The notes: generated by a model from the sequence alone, not told the origin. DNA of 64,000 nt from Davidsoniella eucalypti (GCA_004009845.1 RMBW01000098.1:54512-118511); one strand, 5' to 3'; numbered from the stretch's first letter, positions 34,930 to 47,511 are shown. Numbers and translations: made by a program.

Positions 34930-37900
34930 ATGAGTCTCCCGCTTACGACCTGTAGAATCGCTGATCTGCGAGCAGCAACTAAAGACCAAGAAGCCGACCC
35001 GGAGCTCAACGAGGGCACCCTCAACGGCTCCTGTGACAACCGCGAGCCCAAAATCTCAGACTCATCGCTACATTCATCACAGTCCGCTGGATATCAGGAT
35101 GAGAAGAAACCACCGTCAGATATATCTGATCGACGTCCACGGCCCGGCTCAGACGACGCCAGCCGAGCCAAACATGCAACCTATTTTGTAGCAACGGACG
35201 GAGGCCCGACAAGCCCGGAAAACAGCACAACAGTAGAGTGAGATAGTCTAGACCGCATCCAATGGCGTTCCCACGAGAGCGTAGCTAACTAGATATAGCA
35301 TCATCGGAGTGCCGTGTCCCGGCGCCGAGGACCGCTTCACCACTTGGATCTGCGATACGAACGTATTCTTGAGCCACCACGGCAAACGGCCCAATGGAGG
35401 CCCGCAGATGACGGCCCGTGAACGGCGCAATCGCGACCATGGCCGACGAGATATACACGAGACCAGGAACCCTAACCTCCATCCGTCCAAGTCCGAGAAT
35501 CTTAATCCAGCGCCCAACTTTGCGACTGCGCCGTCATGGATCCGGGAAGATATTCGAAAGGAAGCTCCCGAAGCCCGTATTCTCCTCGTCAAGCACCCTG
35601 ATATGCAGGAGACAACGACGCTCGATTCACTTGCCGATACTCTCTTGCTAGAGATTTTAGCTTTACGAAAGTCTCCCAATGTTCCGCGGCCAATCTTCTT
35701 TATGTGCCATAGTATCGGCGGACTGGTGGTAAAGCTAGCACTGATTAAGGCCGAGCAAGATGCGCAATATCGGTCCATCTTCCAAGACTGCTATGGCATT
35801 GCCTTCTTTGGTAATGATCTCTCTACTTCTGCCTCTAGCCAAAGCCTATTGCCATACGACTAACACGGACACTGTCTTAGGAACTCCTCATCGCGGCTCG
35901 AGTTACTTGTCGATGCTGAACGTTGCCCCAAGTATCAAGGAAATACTCCACCTAAGTAGCGAGCTAAGCCCGCTCATAACTGCCGAGGTTCGTAGTGGGA
36001 GCAATCTGCTTCTTCAGCTGAATGACGAGTTCAAGAATAATTGTAGCGACATGCAGATCTGGACATTCTATGAGACAGAAGACTCACGAATCATCTATAT
36101 CCCGAATACCCCGAACGGGAGCTGTATTGCGCCTCTCACAGATCCTACGATACAGACTCCCATACAAGTGACCACCCCCCTCACGCTTGTCCGCTCTGCC
36201 ATCTTGGGACTTCGACAGGAGAAGATCTTCCCGTTGCAGACGAATCACGAGCGCTGTGCGTCCTTTGGCGTCAAGAATAAGCATACACAGGATGTCTTCC
36301 TACAAGACCTCATTTTCCATATCAAGCGAGCTCATCGCCTCTCGCAGAAGAGGCACCACTCACTCGGCTTATACCAGAGTGTCATGGTGGAGGTCCACGG
36401 CTTCTACGAAGATCCCCTGCCTTCTGAACAGTCTCTTTTTGGAACGCAGCCCATGGGCAGCACTATTCGCACCTGGTCGACCCGCGTCAACCTCCACGAC
36501 TTCCTGGAAAAGGGGGCCCAACAAAGCCTCGATGAGCGGCTTGCCCACTATCCCGCCACCGGCAGCCCGATCTTCTCGCGCTACAATTGGCGCAACTCCG
36601 AGCCTAACCTGCACACCCCTCCAGGCTTTGGCATGTCACTGGAAGAGGCCATGGAAGATCCGGCGCCCACTGATGGGCCCTTGGTCGGCCTAGGACTCAC
36701 GTCCACCGACCAACTCGGACCGCAGGTTGTCGTAACTACCCAAGCACGGAACTTCTCTGCACGTAGCCAAAGTCGCCCCCGCCAGCGAGGCCGATCTGGC
36801 CGTCACAGTGATTCGGAAGCCCAGCGGCCAAAACGATCAGATATCTTGGTAGCTGTGCCTTCGTATGCAGCGGAGACCTGGGAACGTCGGGATATGGCAG
36901 CTCTAACCCATACAGACTCTACAGCGGCTCATAGCGATGGGTCACCGGCACTGTCGGTGCATGAATCTATCAGGTCAGGATACGATATGCTGCGGCCCAT
37001 GTCCAAGGAGCGCCGGCTTTCGTTTATTGGACCGTTTGACTATGCAAGACATGAGAATTCGGCGTTGCTAGGCACGGCAGAACCAGATGCCAGATCACAG
37101 AAATATGTGTGGGTGCACTTGGCGCACAACAACCCAATTTGGGTCGAGGTAAGCAACTAAATATCTAGAGTAGCACATACTTTGTGGTGGGACTTCATGC
37201 TAACTTGGGTGGCCCGCCTTTCCGTACAGGAAGTCCTACGAACTCTGGAGAAAGACGACGTCGATGTTGACGCAATATTCAACAATGAGAACTGGGCGTC
37301 CAAGTTTAACAAGGGCCGTCACGCGCAGCACTATGCTTCGTTTATGAAGCCGAGCGTCATGATCAACATTGAATGTGAGTTTTCAAGGCCAAGTCTACCT
37401 AATCTCCACTCTTCACATACCAATGTCCATACTAACACGGGGCAGCATCTCCCCTGCCAAACAAGCCTAGCATCATGGCATCAGAGCCATATCTCACCGT
37501 CTTGATGCCGTACCTCCACTACGATCTCTATCCCACCTCCGTACGCCGTCGTCAGCTTATTCGAAAACGCACAAAGCGCGGCAGATGCCACCCAGTGCCA
37601 GCTAAGATCGCGAATATTGATTCTCTGGAACTCAAGACCATCTGGAAGTACCTTGGATACGAGGTCCCTATAAACTGTAGGCGGACTCTGGACCAGTATG
37701 GCTACCCGACGCTCCACGATACCCGGGCACGTGACGACGACCAGATGCTGTATAAGATGACCAAGGAGCGCTTCAACGGGTCTGAAAGAATGGATCTCGA
37801 GAGCCTCAAGACGCCACACACGCAACCATCGTGGAGCACCGTGAGCACAGGGACGTCTAACTCTAAACCAAGCTCCCATGGCCCGCAGAAGTCGGACCCC

Positions 37901-39281
37901 AAGAAGAAGAAGGAAGAAGATGATGGCATGGACCAAGCCAAAGATCTCCTCAGCGGCAATGTCTTGATGGTCGACCAGCTGTGGATGTGGGCCATCGGGC
38001 CGAGTAAGCCATATCCTACCAATACCATTGAACCCGCATACGCTAACTGAAGCAAAAGAAACTTTGATGACCTTCTTTCCTGCGAGAGAGAGCGACCCTA
38101 ACGAGGGTCCATTGTATATGCGCTGTGATCTACGCGACAGTATCTTCAACGATGTCAACGCCGACTTGACCCGCCGCTGTGAGGATGCCTATGACCTAGC
38201 CGCTCTCGTCGTCCTTCATACCGTGACTGTACTGCTCGACCGACCCTCACACCAAGACCTCGAAGTCTTCCGTATCTTCGAGGAAGCCATCAGCATCCTC
38301 ACCGAGAAGCTCACCTCGGCGCTCAAAAAGTTCCGCATGAGCGATAGCAATGAAAAGGCGCGCATCGAGGAAGCCAAGCACGCCAACGAAGGCTCCATTC
38401 GTCAGCGCTACCTAGAAGAGAACGAGCGCATCGAAAAGGAGAACCGTGATAGCACGTCCGCCCTGCTGGAATTGCGCGATCTGGAAGATGAGTTGATGAC
38501 TATCACGTTACTGCTAGTCACTCAGCAGGAGGTCGTCAAAAAGCTCATCAAAAGCTACGAGGAGATTTATAGCGTTACGCCTGGCTTTAGCGTGTACGGC
38601 CGGATCTACCTGAAAGAAGCCGATGAGAAGATTGACGAGTTCCTCAAGCGGACGGAATCTATGAAGCAGCGCGTCACGGCTACTCGTGATGAATACGACA
38701 AGCTACTGGAGATGGTCCAACGCCGGTCCCAGATCTCAGAAGTCCGCTTACAGCGTCTGCAGGCGGATCTAGCCAGTGCCCAAGGACGCTCAGTCTTGAT
38801 ATTCACCACCTTTACAGTAATTTTCCTCCCGCTTAGCTTCTTCACATCTCTATTCGGCATGAATACTAGAGAATGGCAGGCCGACGTGCCCTCGTTCCGC
38901 GAGGTTGGCTTGATATCTCTCCCAATTTCGGCCTTCCTCATCATGTTCACGCTGATGATAGCCTGGAGCATCAAGACCCGCAAGTTCTTCCGGACCATTG
39001 GAAATGCTTTCCTCGCGGTGATCAGGCTGGTTCATGAAGCGTTCGCGGAAGCAAAACGTGGGTGGAGGCTTGTGCTGGCAGGTCCTGGGGAAGTAGAAGA
39101 AGACGCACCAGAAGAGGACGATGACGTCGGCGTCGATCGCCAGGGCATGCTCAAGCCGGGACAAAGCCAGGATTCCTTCTGGTTCCGAAGCCAATGGGGC
39201 ATTCAAGATGAATACAAGATACCCGAGAATAACCGTCGTTCTGTCGCTCAGAGACGGGCCGAGGGGAGAAGCGGGCGATAG
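34930..39281 (+). CDS. Lipase-like / CorA-type transporter fusion protein
   Basis: Six exons: 34930-35237, 35299-35810, 35881-37148, 37230-37374, 37446-38003 and 38059-39281. All five introns (55-81 bp) keep phase, and the product is 1337 residues. The N-terminal half is an alpha/beta-hydrolase-like (SesB/DUF676-type) domain: VDIIGVPCPGAE at the first junction, the nucleophile elbow CHSIGG (Ser at about 241), GIAFFGTPHRGS across the second junction, and a candidate catalytic His in TNHERCASFG (about 396). A disordered linker follows. The C-terminal half resembles CorA Mg2+ channels: MWAIGPKTLMTFFPARE, a long helical segment, two membrane helices (about 1172-1192 and 1207-1229) and the selectivity motif GMN (about 1197). 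It should sit in a membrane with the lipase domain in the cytosol. Substrate and role are unknown. Confidence 0.85.
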
Positions 39282-39520
39282 GGATACAAGTAGAAGTAGT
39301 ATAAATATTAATAGCAGTAAGAAGTAGAACAGATATGCTATACGATAATGAAAATGGAAAAAAGCCAAAGCCCACCCCGAAAATGAATAGAACGCCTATT
39401 TATCACATATTCTGACGCGCCCTTTTTATGTAATGTCAGCAGATATTATATGCTTGATCCAACCCAGTATCCCCCCAAACGCCCGCCTTGTAAACACAGC
39501 AAAGAAGAGCATCAGCCCGC

Positions 39521-40562
39521 TCACTTGAAGATTCGCTTGCCTGTGCGAGCAGAAAACCTCTCTACGCCCGTTTGTTGTTGGGTATGCCATGGGCTCTGCA
39601 TACCGACACTACCGCCCTCCTTTGAAATTTTGTATCGCCGAGCAGCCTCACGTAGATGCTCTGGCCGTAATGGCGCACGTCTCTTTTCCAGTACGGGCTG
39701 GGCCGCTGGCGTTTCACCGTCCGCCAAAGTCTCGGTGGATGGTGGCGTGAGAAGCTCGACCATTGGTTCTACACCACATTGTATCCATTCGGATTGTATT
39801 CTGCGAGCGGACTCTATCAAGTCGCCCATAAACAGCTTCGTTACTGTCTTCATCGCTAGAATCCCCATGGGCGGAGCTGATTGGGATGCGGCGGCGTTGA
39901 CGACCTATGTATCGGAAATATTTCCGGTTAGACCTATGATGATAGCTATAGGGTACAAATCCTAATGCACATACCTTGCGGACTGTAGATTCTGTGAGTT
40001 TGGCTGCTCTCCAGCGTTCGTATCGGTTGTATTGTTCGGAATCAAATGCTTCAACCAACATGCCTCTCAGCCGATTCTCCTCCTGCTTCTTCTCCTTGGT
40101 GCCAGCAGAAGAATCGACCAACTCCATCTGCAAGGGACCGAGTTGCTCGTCTTCCTCTTCTTGATTCTTCTTGCCGCCATCTTTGCCGCCGACATTGCTG
40201 CTGCCACCTACGGTGCTCCCAGGTCCCGCGATTCCACTGCTGCCATCTGCACCCGAGGCATGTTCGGCAAGCTCTTTCTTGCTTTTGCGTCCCCGTTTCT
40301 TCTTGGGTTTGTCGGTAGTGCTGACTTGGCTGCCAGAGACAAAGCTCATGGCATCGACGGAGGGAGATCGCCGGTCAAAAGCTTCGGCGGCGAACGAGGT
40401 TTGGCGCAGTGGGTGCGAGGTCGAGGCTATCGAGGCTTTGCGACGCTTCGGTGCGGATGACATGTCGGCGGCAGTTCGTTTCTTCGATATTGATGGATTT
40501 CCGGGCCCAGAGAACGGCGGTGATGCGGCTGAAGGTGAGTGTGCGAATGGAGGAGACGCCAT
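39521..40562 (-). CDS. TAF11: TFIID subunit TAF11
   Basis: Exons 40562-39975 and 39904-39521 (70-bp intron) encode 323 residues. The histone-fold domain spans the intron: RYERWRAAKLTESTVRK ends exon 1 and VVNAAASQSAPPMG begins exon 2, followed by KTVTKLFMGDLIESAR and a C-terminal helix LRPEHLREAARRYK. TAF11 pairs with TAF13 through this fold inside TFIID, contacting TBP/TFIIA at core promoters. The first 165 residues are disordered, with a basic KKKRGRKSKKE patch that may be a nuclear signal. I chose the ATG at 40562 (MASPPF). It is divergent from GTP cyclohydrolase I. Confidence 0.93.
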
Positions 40563-41938
40563 GTTAAACAATAGGTTAAACGACAAGGACAAAGGAAGTA
40601 ACGAGTCGTTGCTACCGCTATCGCTATCGTTATCGCAAGGCTGAGCTAAGGACTATCGGCTCTAGCAATTAATATGGAAAATGAATCTTTTAATTATGCC
40701 AATCAAGATTAGCCAGACTCTGGTAGCTAGATGTTGTCTAGTTGGCGACACAGACAAAGTCTAGCAGCCTAAATATCAATACAATTTGTGCAAATGCAGA
40801 TTGCTTTGCGATTATTGTTAAAGTGGTTGCACGGATTAGTTAGTGCGCGTCAACAAGCGCGATTAATCGACCGAGAATTACCCGTCTGCATGAGCAGTAT
40901 AAGCACTCTGTAAGTAACCGTGCAGCACAACTTGTATTTGTATCTGCACGACAGTGGGCAATATGCAAGGGAATCAGTCACTATTAAACAAGCTATCAAT
41001 GTCGAGTTTTTATTTAACGCAATGCATACTATCATTAGGTTATAGTCGTTACTAGCTGAATAGAACACAAGACACTAGAAACTTCAACAAAAATATATTG
41101 GTTTGTGCCTAGGTAGAATGATGTCCCACCTAGTCAAGTATAAATAGCTCATTGATAAACACTAGCAACAAAGACTTGCAACTCTAACATCATCATACCA
41201 TTTGGTATTACATACATTGTGGTCATCATCTAATGACATATAATGGGAAGCTATGGCGTTCTCGTGCTTCCCTTTGAAAACATCGTTCTAGACTCTGACC
41301 AGTAAATTAGCCCCCGATGGCTCTCTTTTAACCCTCTTTTGCGGGAAGAATGGCGTGCCAGGTTCCCGATGCGGCCTGGATTACGATAAGATAAGCTTTT
41401 TTTTGTTTTTTTTTGCGGTACAACAACGATGCAGTTACTTGAGTAATGGTTATAATCGGTCAAATTAGTTAGTCACTCCAAGAGCAACTTTGGGTTGAAC
41501 GGCAAACCAACAAAAAGTTTCATTTTCTCTCTTGAGGACAAAGCTAGATAAACCTTTGAAAGCAAGAGTTCCCGGCACATAATTTTGACTATTAGCGGCC
41601 CGGAACTTTGGCAAAATTCTTCTCCGCCAAAACTCTACACAATTCGCCCACTCAATCTACTTCATGATTTCATCGTCATAGTCCTCACTCCCATAGCAGT
41701 AATTCGGGCATTCCGTCAAAAGCGATTTTGAGTCTATCCTTACCAACACTCCAAAATACCCCCTAGTTGTCTAGTTGTCTTCCACATTGTCAGGAGTGAG
41801 TGCGGCACTAGACTTCGTCGCCATCATCTTTTGTCTTTGCCAACTCTGATTCTTAATCTACCCTAAAGCTCCGTTTACCGGACCCTGAGACTGTCACATC
41901 ATCGGTGTACACCCATAATACCTAGCATATCGATCGTC
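40563..41938. promoter_or_regulatory. Divergent promoter region between TAF11 and GTP cyclohydrolase I
   Basis: About 1.38 kb without a gene, including a T-rich run at 41398-41415. The 41640-41938 part is CT-rich and probably the cyclohydrolase leader. Confidence 0.5.
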
Positions 41939-43045
41939 ATGGCCACCCAACAAGACGCCGCTGCCTCGCCGATCGCCAACGGTAGCTACAAGCTAAAGAC
42001 AGGCTCGCCTACGTCGATATCAAGTCTTGAATCCTGGAGCTCATCGAGCGAGGAACCCGCCGGCATCGCATCGAAACGCACATCCAAGAAATCCAAGAAG
42101 GAAAAGTCTTCGTCGCGCAAGCGCAAAGCTTCCGAAAAGGCCGATATTGTGACTTCCGAAGCTACCGATCAAGGCCGTGCCAACAATGTAGAAGTAGTCA
42201 AGCGTATCAAGCGCAAGACCAACGGCGAGACCTCGACTGCTCAAAGCTTTCAGGCGGGCACAACTACCTCCGCAAGTATGTCGTACAAATCCTCCCTCTC
42301 TACCCATCCCTAGAGCTGTTTTACATGTGAATACGTATTAGCTAACTATATGTTCTCAAAGACGATACCCAGGTTCTACGCAACGACAAAGACGAGGTTG
42401 CTACGGATGCGCGTATAAAGAAGATGAGCGGTGCTGTGAGAACGATCCTTGAGTGTATCGGCGAAGACCCTGAACGCAGTGGTCTGTTGGATACCCCCGA
42501 AAGATACGCCAAGGCCCTGATGTTCTTCACCAAGGGCTACCAGGAGACCGTCCCGAATATCATCAAGCAAGCCATCTTCAACGAGGGCCACAACGAGATG
42601 GTGATCGTCAAGGACATTGAGTTGTTCAGCATGTGCGAACACCACCTCGTACCATTCACCGGAAAGGTAAGCCTATACCGACTTCTGCTTCATAGCAAGC
42701 GTATGCTTTTATGACATAGACTAACATGTTCCACTATAGATGCACATTGGCTACATTCCACGGGAAAAGGTCGTTGGTATCTCGAAGCTCCCACGCATTG
42801 CCGAGATGTTCAGTCGCCGCCTGCAAATCCAGGAGCGTCTTACCCGTGAAGTCGCCACAGCAATTATGGAAGCCCTCAACCCTCAAGGCGTTGCTGTTGT
42901 CATGGAGAGTGCCCATCTGTGTATGGTCATGCGCGGTGTAGAGAAAACGACTACTTCTACAATCACCAGCTGCGTTCTGGGTTGCTTTGAGCGCAAGAGC
43001 AAGACACGCAACGAATTCATGAGCTTGATTGGCCTCAACCGGTAG
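41939..43045 (+). CDS. GCH1: GTP cyclohydrolase I
   Basis: Three exons, 41939-42275, 42362-42666 and 42740-43045 (introns 86 and 73 bp, both with CTAAC branch points), encode 315 residues. The enzyme opens GTP to 7,8-dihydroneopterin triphosphate, the first step of folate and tetrahydrobiopterin synthesis. The catalytic domain starts near residue 118. It shows the zinc/catalytic loop [12 protein letters not shown] ending at exon 2, then [23 protein letters not shown], and the C-terminal [16 protein letters not shown]. The N-terminal 115 residues are Ser/Lys-rich and disordered, longer than the core needs, as is common in fungi. It is convergent with thymidylate kinase. Confidence 0.96.
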
Positions 43046-43941
43046 TCTTGCATCTCCACGTTACTTTAACACTGTACTGATGGGTACTGATCACTTGAGG
43101 GAGGTCAATTAGCTTACGGTATTGCGCCTAGTATAGTATGGCATAGTGCACTATGGGATACCTTATCTCTCAGCACTATCTCGAACTAACCCGTACCTCT
43201 ACTGACGGTTTCCATTGCTAATTCGCGAGTCAGATATCACTTTTTTTCATTTACACACGAGAATGCATGTCCCCTCTCCAGTCACGCTACATTTTCGTGT
43301 GGATGGCAGTCTTCTCTTTCTACTTCCATTTTCTTTTCTTGTTTCTTTTTCTTCTTGGTCATTTTTGCATCATCTCCACGAACTTTGCGCGATCTTATAT
43401 AGCATTCTCTTCAACAGCGAGAGCGACGAACATTGTTTTTTTTTACCCGGCATTGGATTGTATTCGTTTAGTTTTTGCCTTTCTTTTACGCTCTTCTCTT
43501 CAACCTTACGCACGGAATATATTTTTTCTTCTCAACAATAGCGTTTCTTTTCTATCGTCGTCTCACGATCTCTTGATGACTCGACGACAGTCTCTTTTTC
43601 CCCCTTTTTTCCATTATTGTTCCTCTATTTTCGGCTTTAGACATATACTGCCATATTTAGCCTTTATACACGGCTCGCATCTCTTAGCGATCTATGGATC
43701 TAACATATAGTTCACTCATTGAGTTATATGCCGTATGCAAGTCAGCTTGTGTTGTGTGTTTGGCTTCAATACTACAGTACTACATATCAACGACCTGTTC
43801 CATAATCTTACTTTCCATTACACATAAACATCGTGCGTGAATGCTATATCACACCGTACATGTACATCGATGGCTACACCATACCGTCTCTAGTAATCTT
43901 AGTATTAATTTGGTATCATAAACCTGGATCTCGTTACAAAC
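43046..43941. other. Convergent 3' intergenic region, T-rich
   Basis: About 900 bp between the 3' ends of GTP cyclohydrolase I and thymidylate kinase. The plus strand is T-rich, so long Phe/Leu/Ser frames appear here (43215-43710), but their composition follows the base bias and I do not call them genes. Confidence 0.6.
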
Positions 43942-45200
43942 TCAAGTGATAACGCGGATAGGGCCGGCACCTTCATCGATAGACTGCAAGCACACAGTCA
44001 CCTTAGCCCAGATCTCCTCCGATACCTCTTCAATGTTAGCCCCAGCATCAATTACCGTCAAATCTTCAGCCTCCTGTTTGTATGGCTTATCGTCTTTGAC
44101 TTCACTAGTACCGTCCATAGCAACATCTGCGTCTGTGCTATCACTCTTACTACCACCGCTCAACAGCCGGAATAGCTCTCTGACTTTACGCTGCATCTCG
44201 ACCTTTTCGTAGATTTCATCACCAAACCCACCTCTTTGCTTCGCTTTTTCCTCGTCTAGATCCAAGAATAGTGCGATATCGGGACGTGGTAGACCGACAT
44301 CAGGGCTGCGAGCCCAGTCAAGAGACAGCGATGGGTTCTCCTTGGCAGCAGAGTAAACTACACCGCTGTAATAGTAGCGATCGCAGAGAATGCTAGTGCC
44401 AGACTCTAATAACGAGGTAATATTGCGGGCAGCTTCCCATCGGTTGGCAGAAAAGAGAAGATGGATGACATGGTCGTCCAGATTAGCATTACTTTTAAGG
44501 TACGCATCAATCATCTTTCCAATGGGTGTAGTACGATCTATATGACAAGTCAGCTTACTATTCGCGTGCCTGTCAGTCTCTAAGGAAGAGAGATAGACTT
44601 ACCCGGAAACCGCATCACTTGTACTTTGCGTCCGGCTTCGATAAAGCGATGCTGCAAAAGCTTCACCTGAGTAGACTTTCCGCTCCGGTCAAGGCCCTCC
44701 AGAACAACCAACGCACCACGCTTTGCAGGGGCAACTGTCTCTGGCAACCCAGGCGTAGTCGGAGCCACCGTCGCCGCCGCATTATCAGCCGGAACAGGCG
44801 TCATGGGCTTTTCAGGAGCTGCTTCCAACACCTCAGCTCCGGTAGCTGGAGCCGCAGTACCTGGAAAGGCCTCCACTACATCTACAGCAGTAACAACAGC
44901 AGAAGAAGCATCGTTGGCATCTGTAGCAGCAATTGCATTAGATAGAGCAGCAATCGATGAAGCAGTTATGGGCGCTTCAGAGGTGGTTGGCGCAGTTGAT
45001 GTTCCACCGCTAGTAGTAGTAGTCGCGACTGCTGGTGCCGCCGTTTCTATAGATTCCACAGTCATTGGCTCAGTAGGGTTTGCAGCACTGTCAATGTTGG
45101 CAATGGACTTGGTGGCTGATGCAAGCGAAAGAATTGCCGCGTGTTCCGAATCTGGAGATGTTGCGATGGCGGCGGCAGCAAGGTCGTGGATAGATGCCAT
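43942..45200 (-). CDS. Thymidylate kinase (dTMP kinase) with long N-terminal extension
   Basis: Exons 45200-44603 and 44537-43942 (65-bp intron) encode 397 residues. The enzyme phosphorylates dTMP to dTDP for DNA synthesis. The P-loop GLDRSGKST is at 169-177. RFPDRTTPIGK is rebuilt across the splice site, and CDRYYYSGVVYSAAKE and LPRPDIALFLDLDEEKAKQR follow, all typical of eukaryotic TMPK. The first 160 residues are an Ala/Thr/Val/Ser-rich low-complexity stretch in the same exon as the P-loop; canonical TMPKs are about 210 residues and begin near residue 160 here. A Ser/Asp-rich insertion (GGSKSDSTDADVAMDG) also interrupts the C-terminal part. An internal ATG before the P-loop could make a short isoform, but none lies immediately upstream. 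Confidence 0.93.
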
Positions 45201-46088
45201 CTTGTTAAAGGTAAAGGGAATTTATCGTTCTACCGTCCCGTGCTGCTGTTTTATTAGGTAAATTAAAGCTGGGTATTTTGCTAACGACCAAACTTAGGGT
45301 TTGGCTTTAGTGCTGGGCTTACAAGGGACTTTTTTGGTCTCTTGGAATGAGTATCATATGATGAATTCTCTACTACTGTGAATCTAAATTTCATGAGAAA
45401 ATCATGCGGCTGAAAGAATCCACGCCAGAAGCGTGTAGACTCAGCCTTGCGTTGTATTGAGATTTAGATGATACGTACTACCAATACCAGACATAGACAC
45501 CAGATGCTATCTATATTGGGAATCATATTAGACGAAGACATGTCAAGATTACAAAGAACAGAAAGTTTGGCTAACTTTTTTGAAGTATATTTTAAGAACT
45601 TCAATTCAACGAAGTGCTTATATGCCGAGCAGCTACCACTGGGCATGAAACTAAGACTAATATTTAATAAAAAAAGGCCACAAGAAGCGAAAATACTAAG
45701 CTAAATACAAGGTGAAATCAACACACCAAGAAAGACAACCAGATATTCAAAACGCCACGGGACGAAGAAGTCCGATATCAGGTCCCTAAGATGACAATAA
45801 AACAAAAGTAAAACACAAAATGAAGAAAGAAAGAAAAAAAATCCGAAAAATATAACACCCTAAACCATCCATGAAAAGGTTTCCTGTTCCCATACCGACA
45901 TTAGTTCCATCAAGAATCATGTCAAGTTGCTACCAGCCTAGCATATACCCGTACTGTAAACTCCGGAAATGGCGCTGGTGTTAAGAAGAAACAATGTACG
46001 CCTTGTTTTTGTTGTTGTTGTTGTTGTTGTTGATAATGTAAGTCGATAAAATAGAAGTACAAGGTAGAAAAAAGTACAAATGTTTGTT
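45201..46088. other. Intergenic region between two minus-strand genes
   Basis: About 890 bp with the thymidylate kinase promoter and the 3' flank of the KEN-box gene. No supportable gene. A GTT microsatellite lies at 46011-46032. Confidence 0.6.
46011..46032. repeat. (GTT)n microsatellite
   Basis: Seven perfect GTT units in the probable 3' UTR of the adjacent minus-strand gene, where it would read as CAA repeats. Confidence 0.9.
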
Positions 46089-47511
46089 TCAGCACTCGAC
46101 TGCAAGAGCAGTCTCACCAGCGGGAGCATTGTTGTCACCCTTATCGCTACCACTTTCCCAGATGTTAAACATCTCATCATCGGAACCCTCGGTGGGTTCT
46201 AGGGGAACAACAGTCCGAGAAGCCTCGGACTGTGCAAGGATATCCTCGACGGTGGTGTTGTCAAGAACTTGTAGGGCGATTTCAGCATCATCTTGAGCAA
46301 GAACTGGAGCCTCGGTAGACTGAGCTTCTTCATTCTCGATGTCTTCATCGGCAGGCACAATGAAGATGGATGTCTCATCATAACCATCGGCATAGAACTC
46401 GGTGACCTCGAGGTCGGCAAGAACAGAGCGCTTCTTTTCGATGATCATGGAATCATCGTTAGCACGAATGGCAGAGCGGACAGTAGATGTCTGGCTAATA
46501 TCATCTGCAGGAGGGACATTCTCTTTGTCACGACCCTCAGCACGTTCCTTTCTAGCACGGCTCTCGTTATCCTCATCGGAGCTCAGGTCTAGAATGCAAG
46601 TGCTATGCTGGAGCATGTTTGTAGCATGCTCTTGAGGGGTATCTTCATGGATTACGAAGTCCCAAGACGATTTTGATTCGCGACCATGTATATCACCCAA
46701 AGACAGAGGGGAGGAGATTGATGAGGCAAGAGGTGATGAGACGTGAGATGACTTGATAGCACCTAGTCCAGAGAAACCAGGGATGGTTCCTTTTAGAGCA
46801 GCATTGAGGCTGAATGGAGCAGCGGAAACACTGCCACGAGAGGAGAATGGAGGGTCAATACGGCTGTAGCCACTGGTAGCACGACGATGAGCATTGCCAA
46901 GGACGGTACGCTTTTGGCCACGAGTTGGAGAGCGGCCTGCTGGGGACGATAGAGGGGAAGACTTGGTGACTGCACGAGTCTTGGCGATAGGCGACTTGGC
47001 CTGCAGGACAGATCGAACACGGGTAGTGTTAGCGGGGAGCGAGCGGGGAGTAGGTGTAGCAGGCAGAGTCTTGACAGTAGGAGTAGAGGGCTTGAAGAAG
47101 TCCTTGGAGGGGGTCAAGCAGGCGTCAGAACCCTTGGCACGCTTATTGTGAACAGCAGGATCAACATTTTCGTAGTCATCACCATCAACAATATCAGCGG
47201 CCTTGCGTTTGCTAGCGGACGGCGGGGTGGTGTTGTAAGCTGGAACATGGAAACGCGTTAGTCGAGGGTCATTATTAAAATGGTGGTAGTTGTATGGGTG
47301 ACATCACACAGACGAAGGAAGTGAAATATGATAAACAAAGCACAGCAACAATGGCGTTCAAAGCGAGGGAATACGGATGGATACAGTGTGGCATAGTCAC
47401 AGGTAAACAGATATTGGAACACTTACAGTTCTGACGGTTCTTGATACTGGTCAGGCTCTGTAGACGAGTACCGTCCAGAGGAGCAAAGGGCTGGCGAGTA
47501 ACGGTAGCCAT
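46089..47511 (-). CDS. Conserved-looking protein of unknown function with KEN box and D-box-like motifs
   Basis: Exons 47511-47427 and 47239-46089 (187-bp intron, GTAAGT donor, CTAAC branch) encode 411 residues. I do not recognise a family. The protein is disordered, basic in its first half (Ser/Pro/Arg/Lys) and acidic in its last 150 residues. Short motifs suggest cell-cycle-regulated destruction: a KEN box at 267-269 (DKENVPP) and RxxL D-box-like sites at about 104 (RSVL), 139 (RTVLGN) and 299 (RSVLADL). Many Ser-Pro/Thr-Pro sites could be CDK targets. A compact patch, SWDFVIHEDTPQEHATNM, then ILDLSSDEDNE, at about 220-255 looks constrained. A securin-like or other APC/C substrate role is a guess from motifs only. 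Confidence 0.75.

Noticed and set aside
40032..40644. Three overlapping plus-strand frames opposite TAF11
   Set aside because: Antisense shadows of the TAF11 first exon, whose minus-strand frame has clear histone-fold coding content.
43215..43710. Phe/Leu/Ser-rich open frames downstream of GTP cyclohydrolase I
   Set aside because: They follow the T-rich base composition of the 3' region, overlap each other in two frames, and show no domain, signal peptide logic or splice structure.
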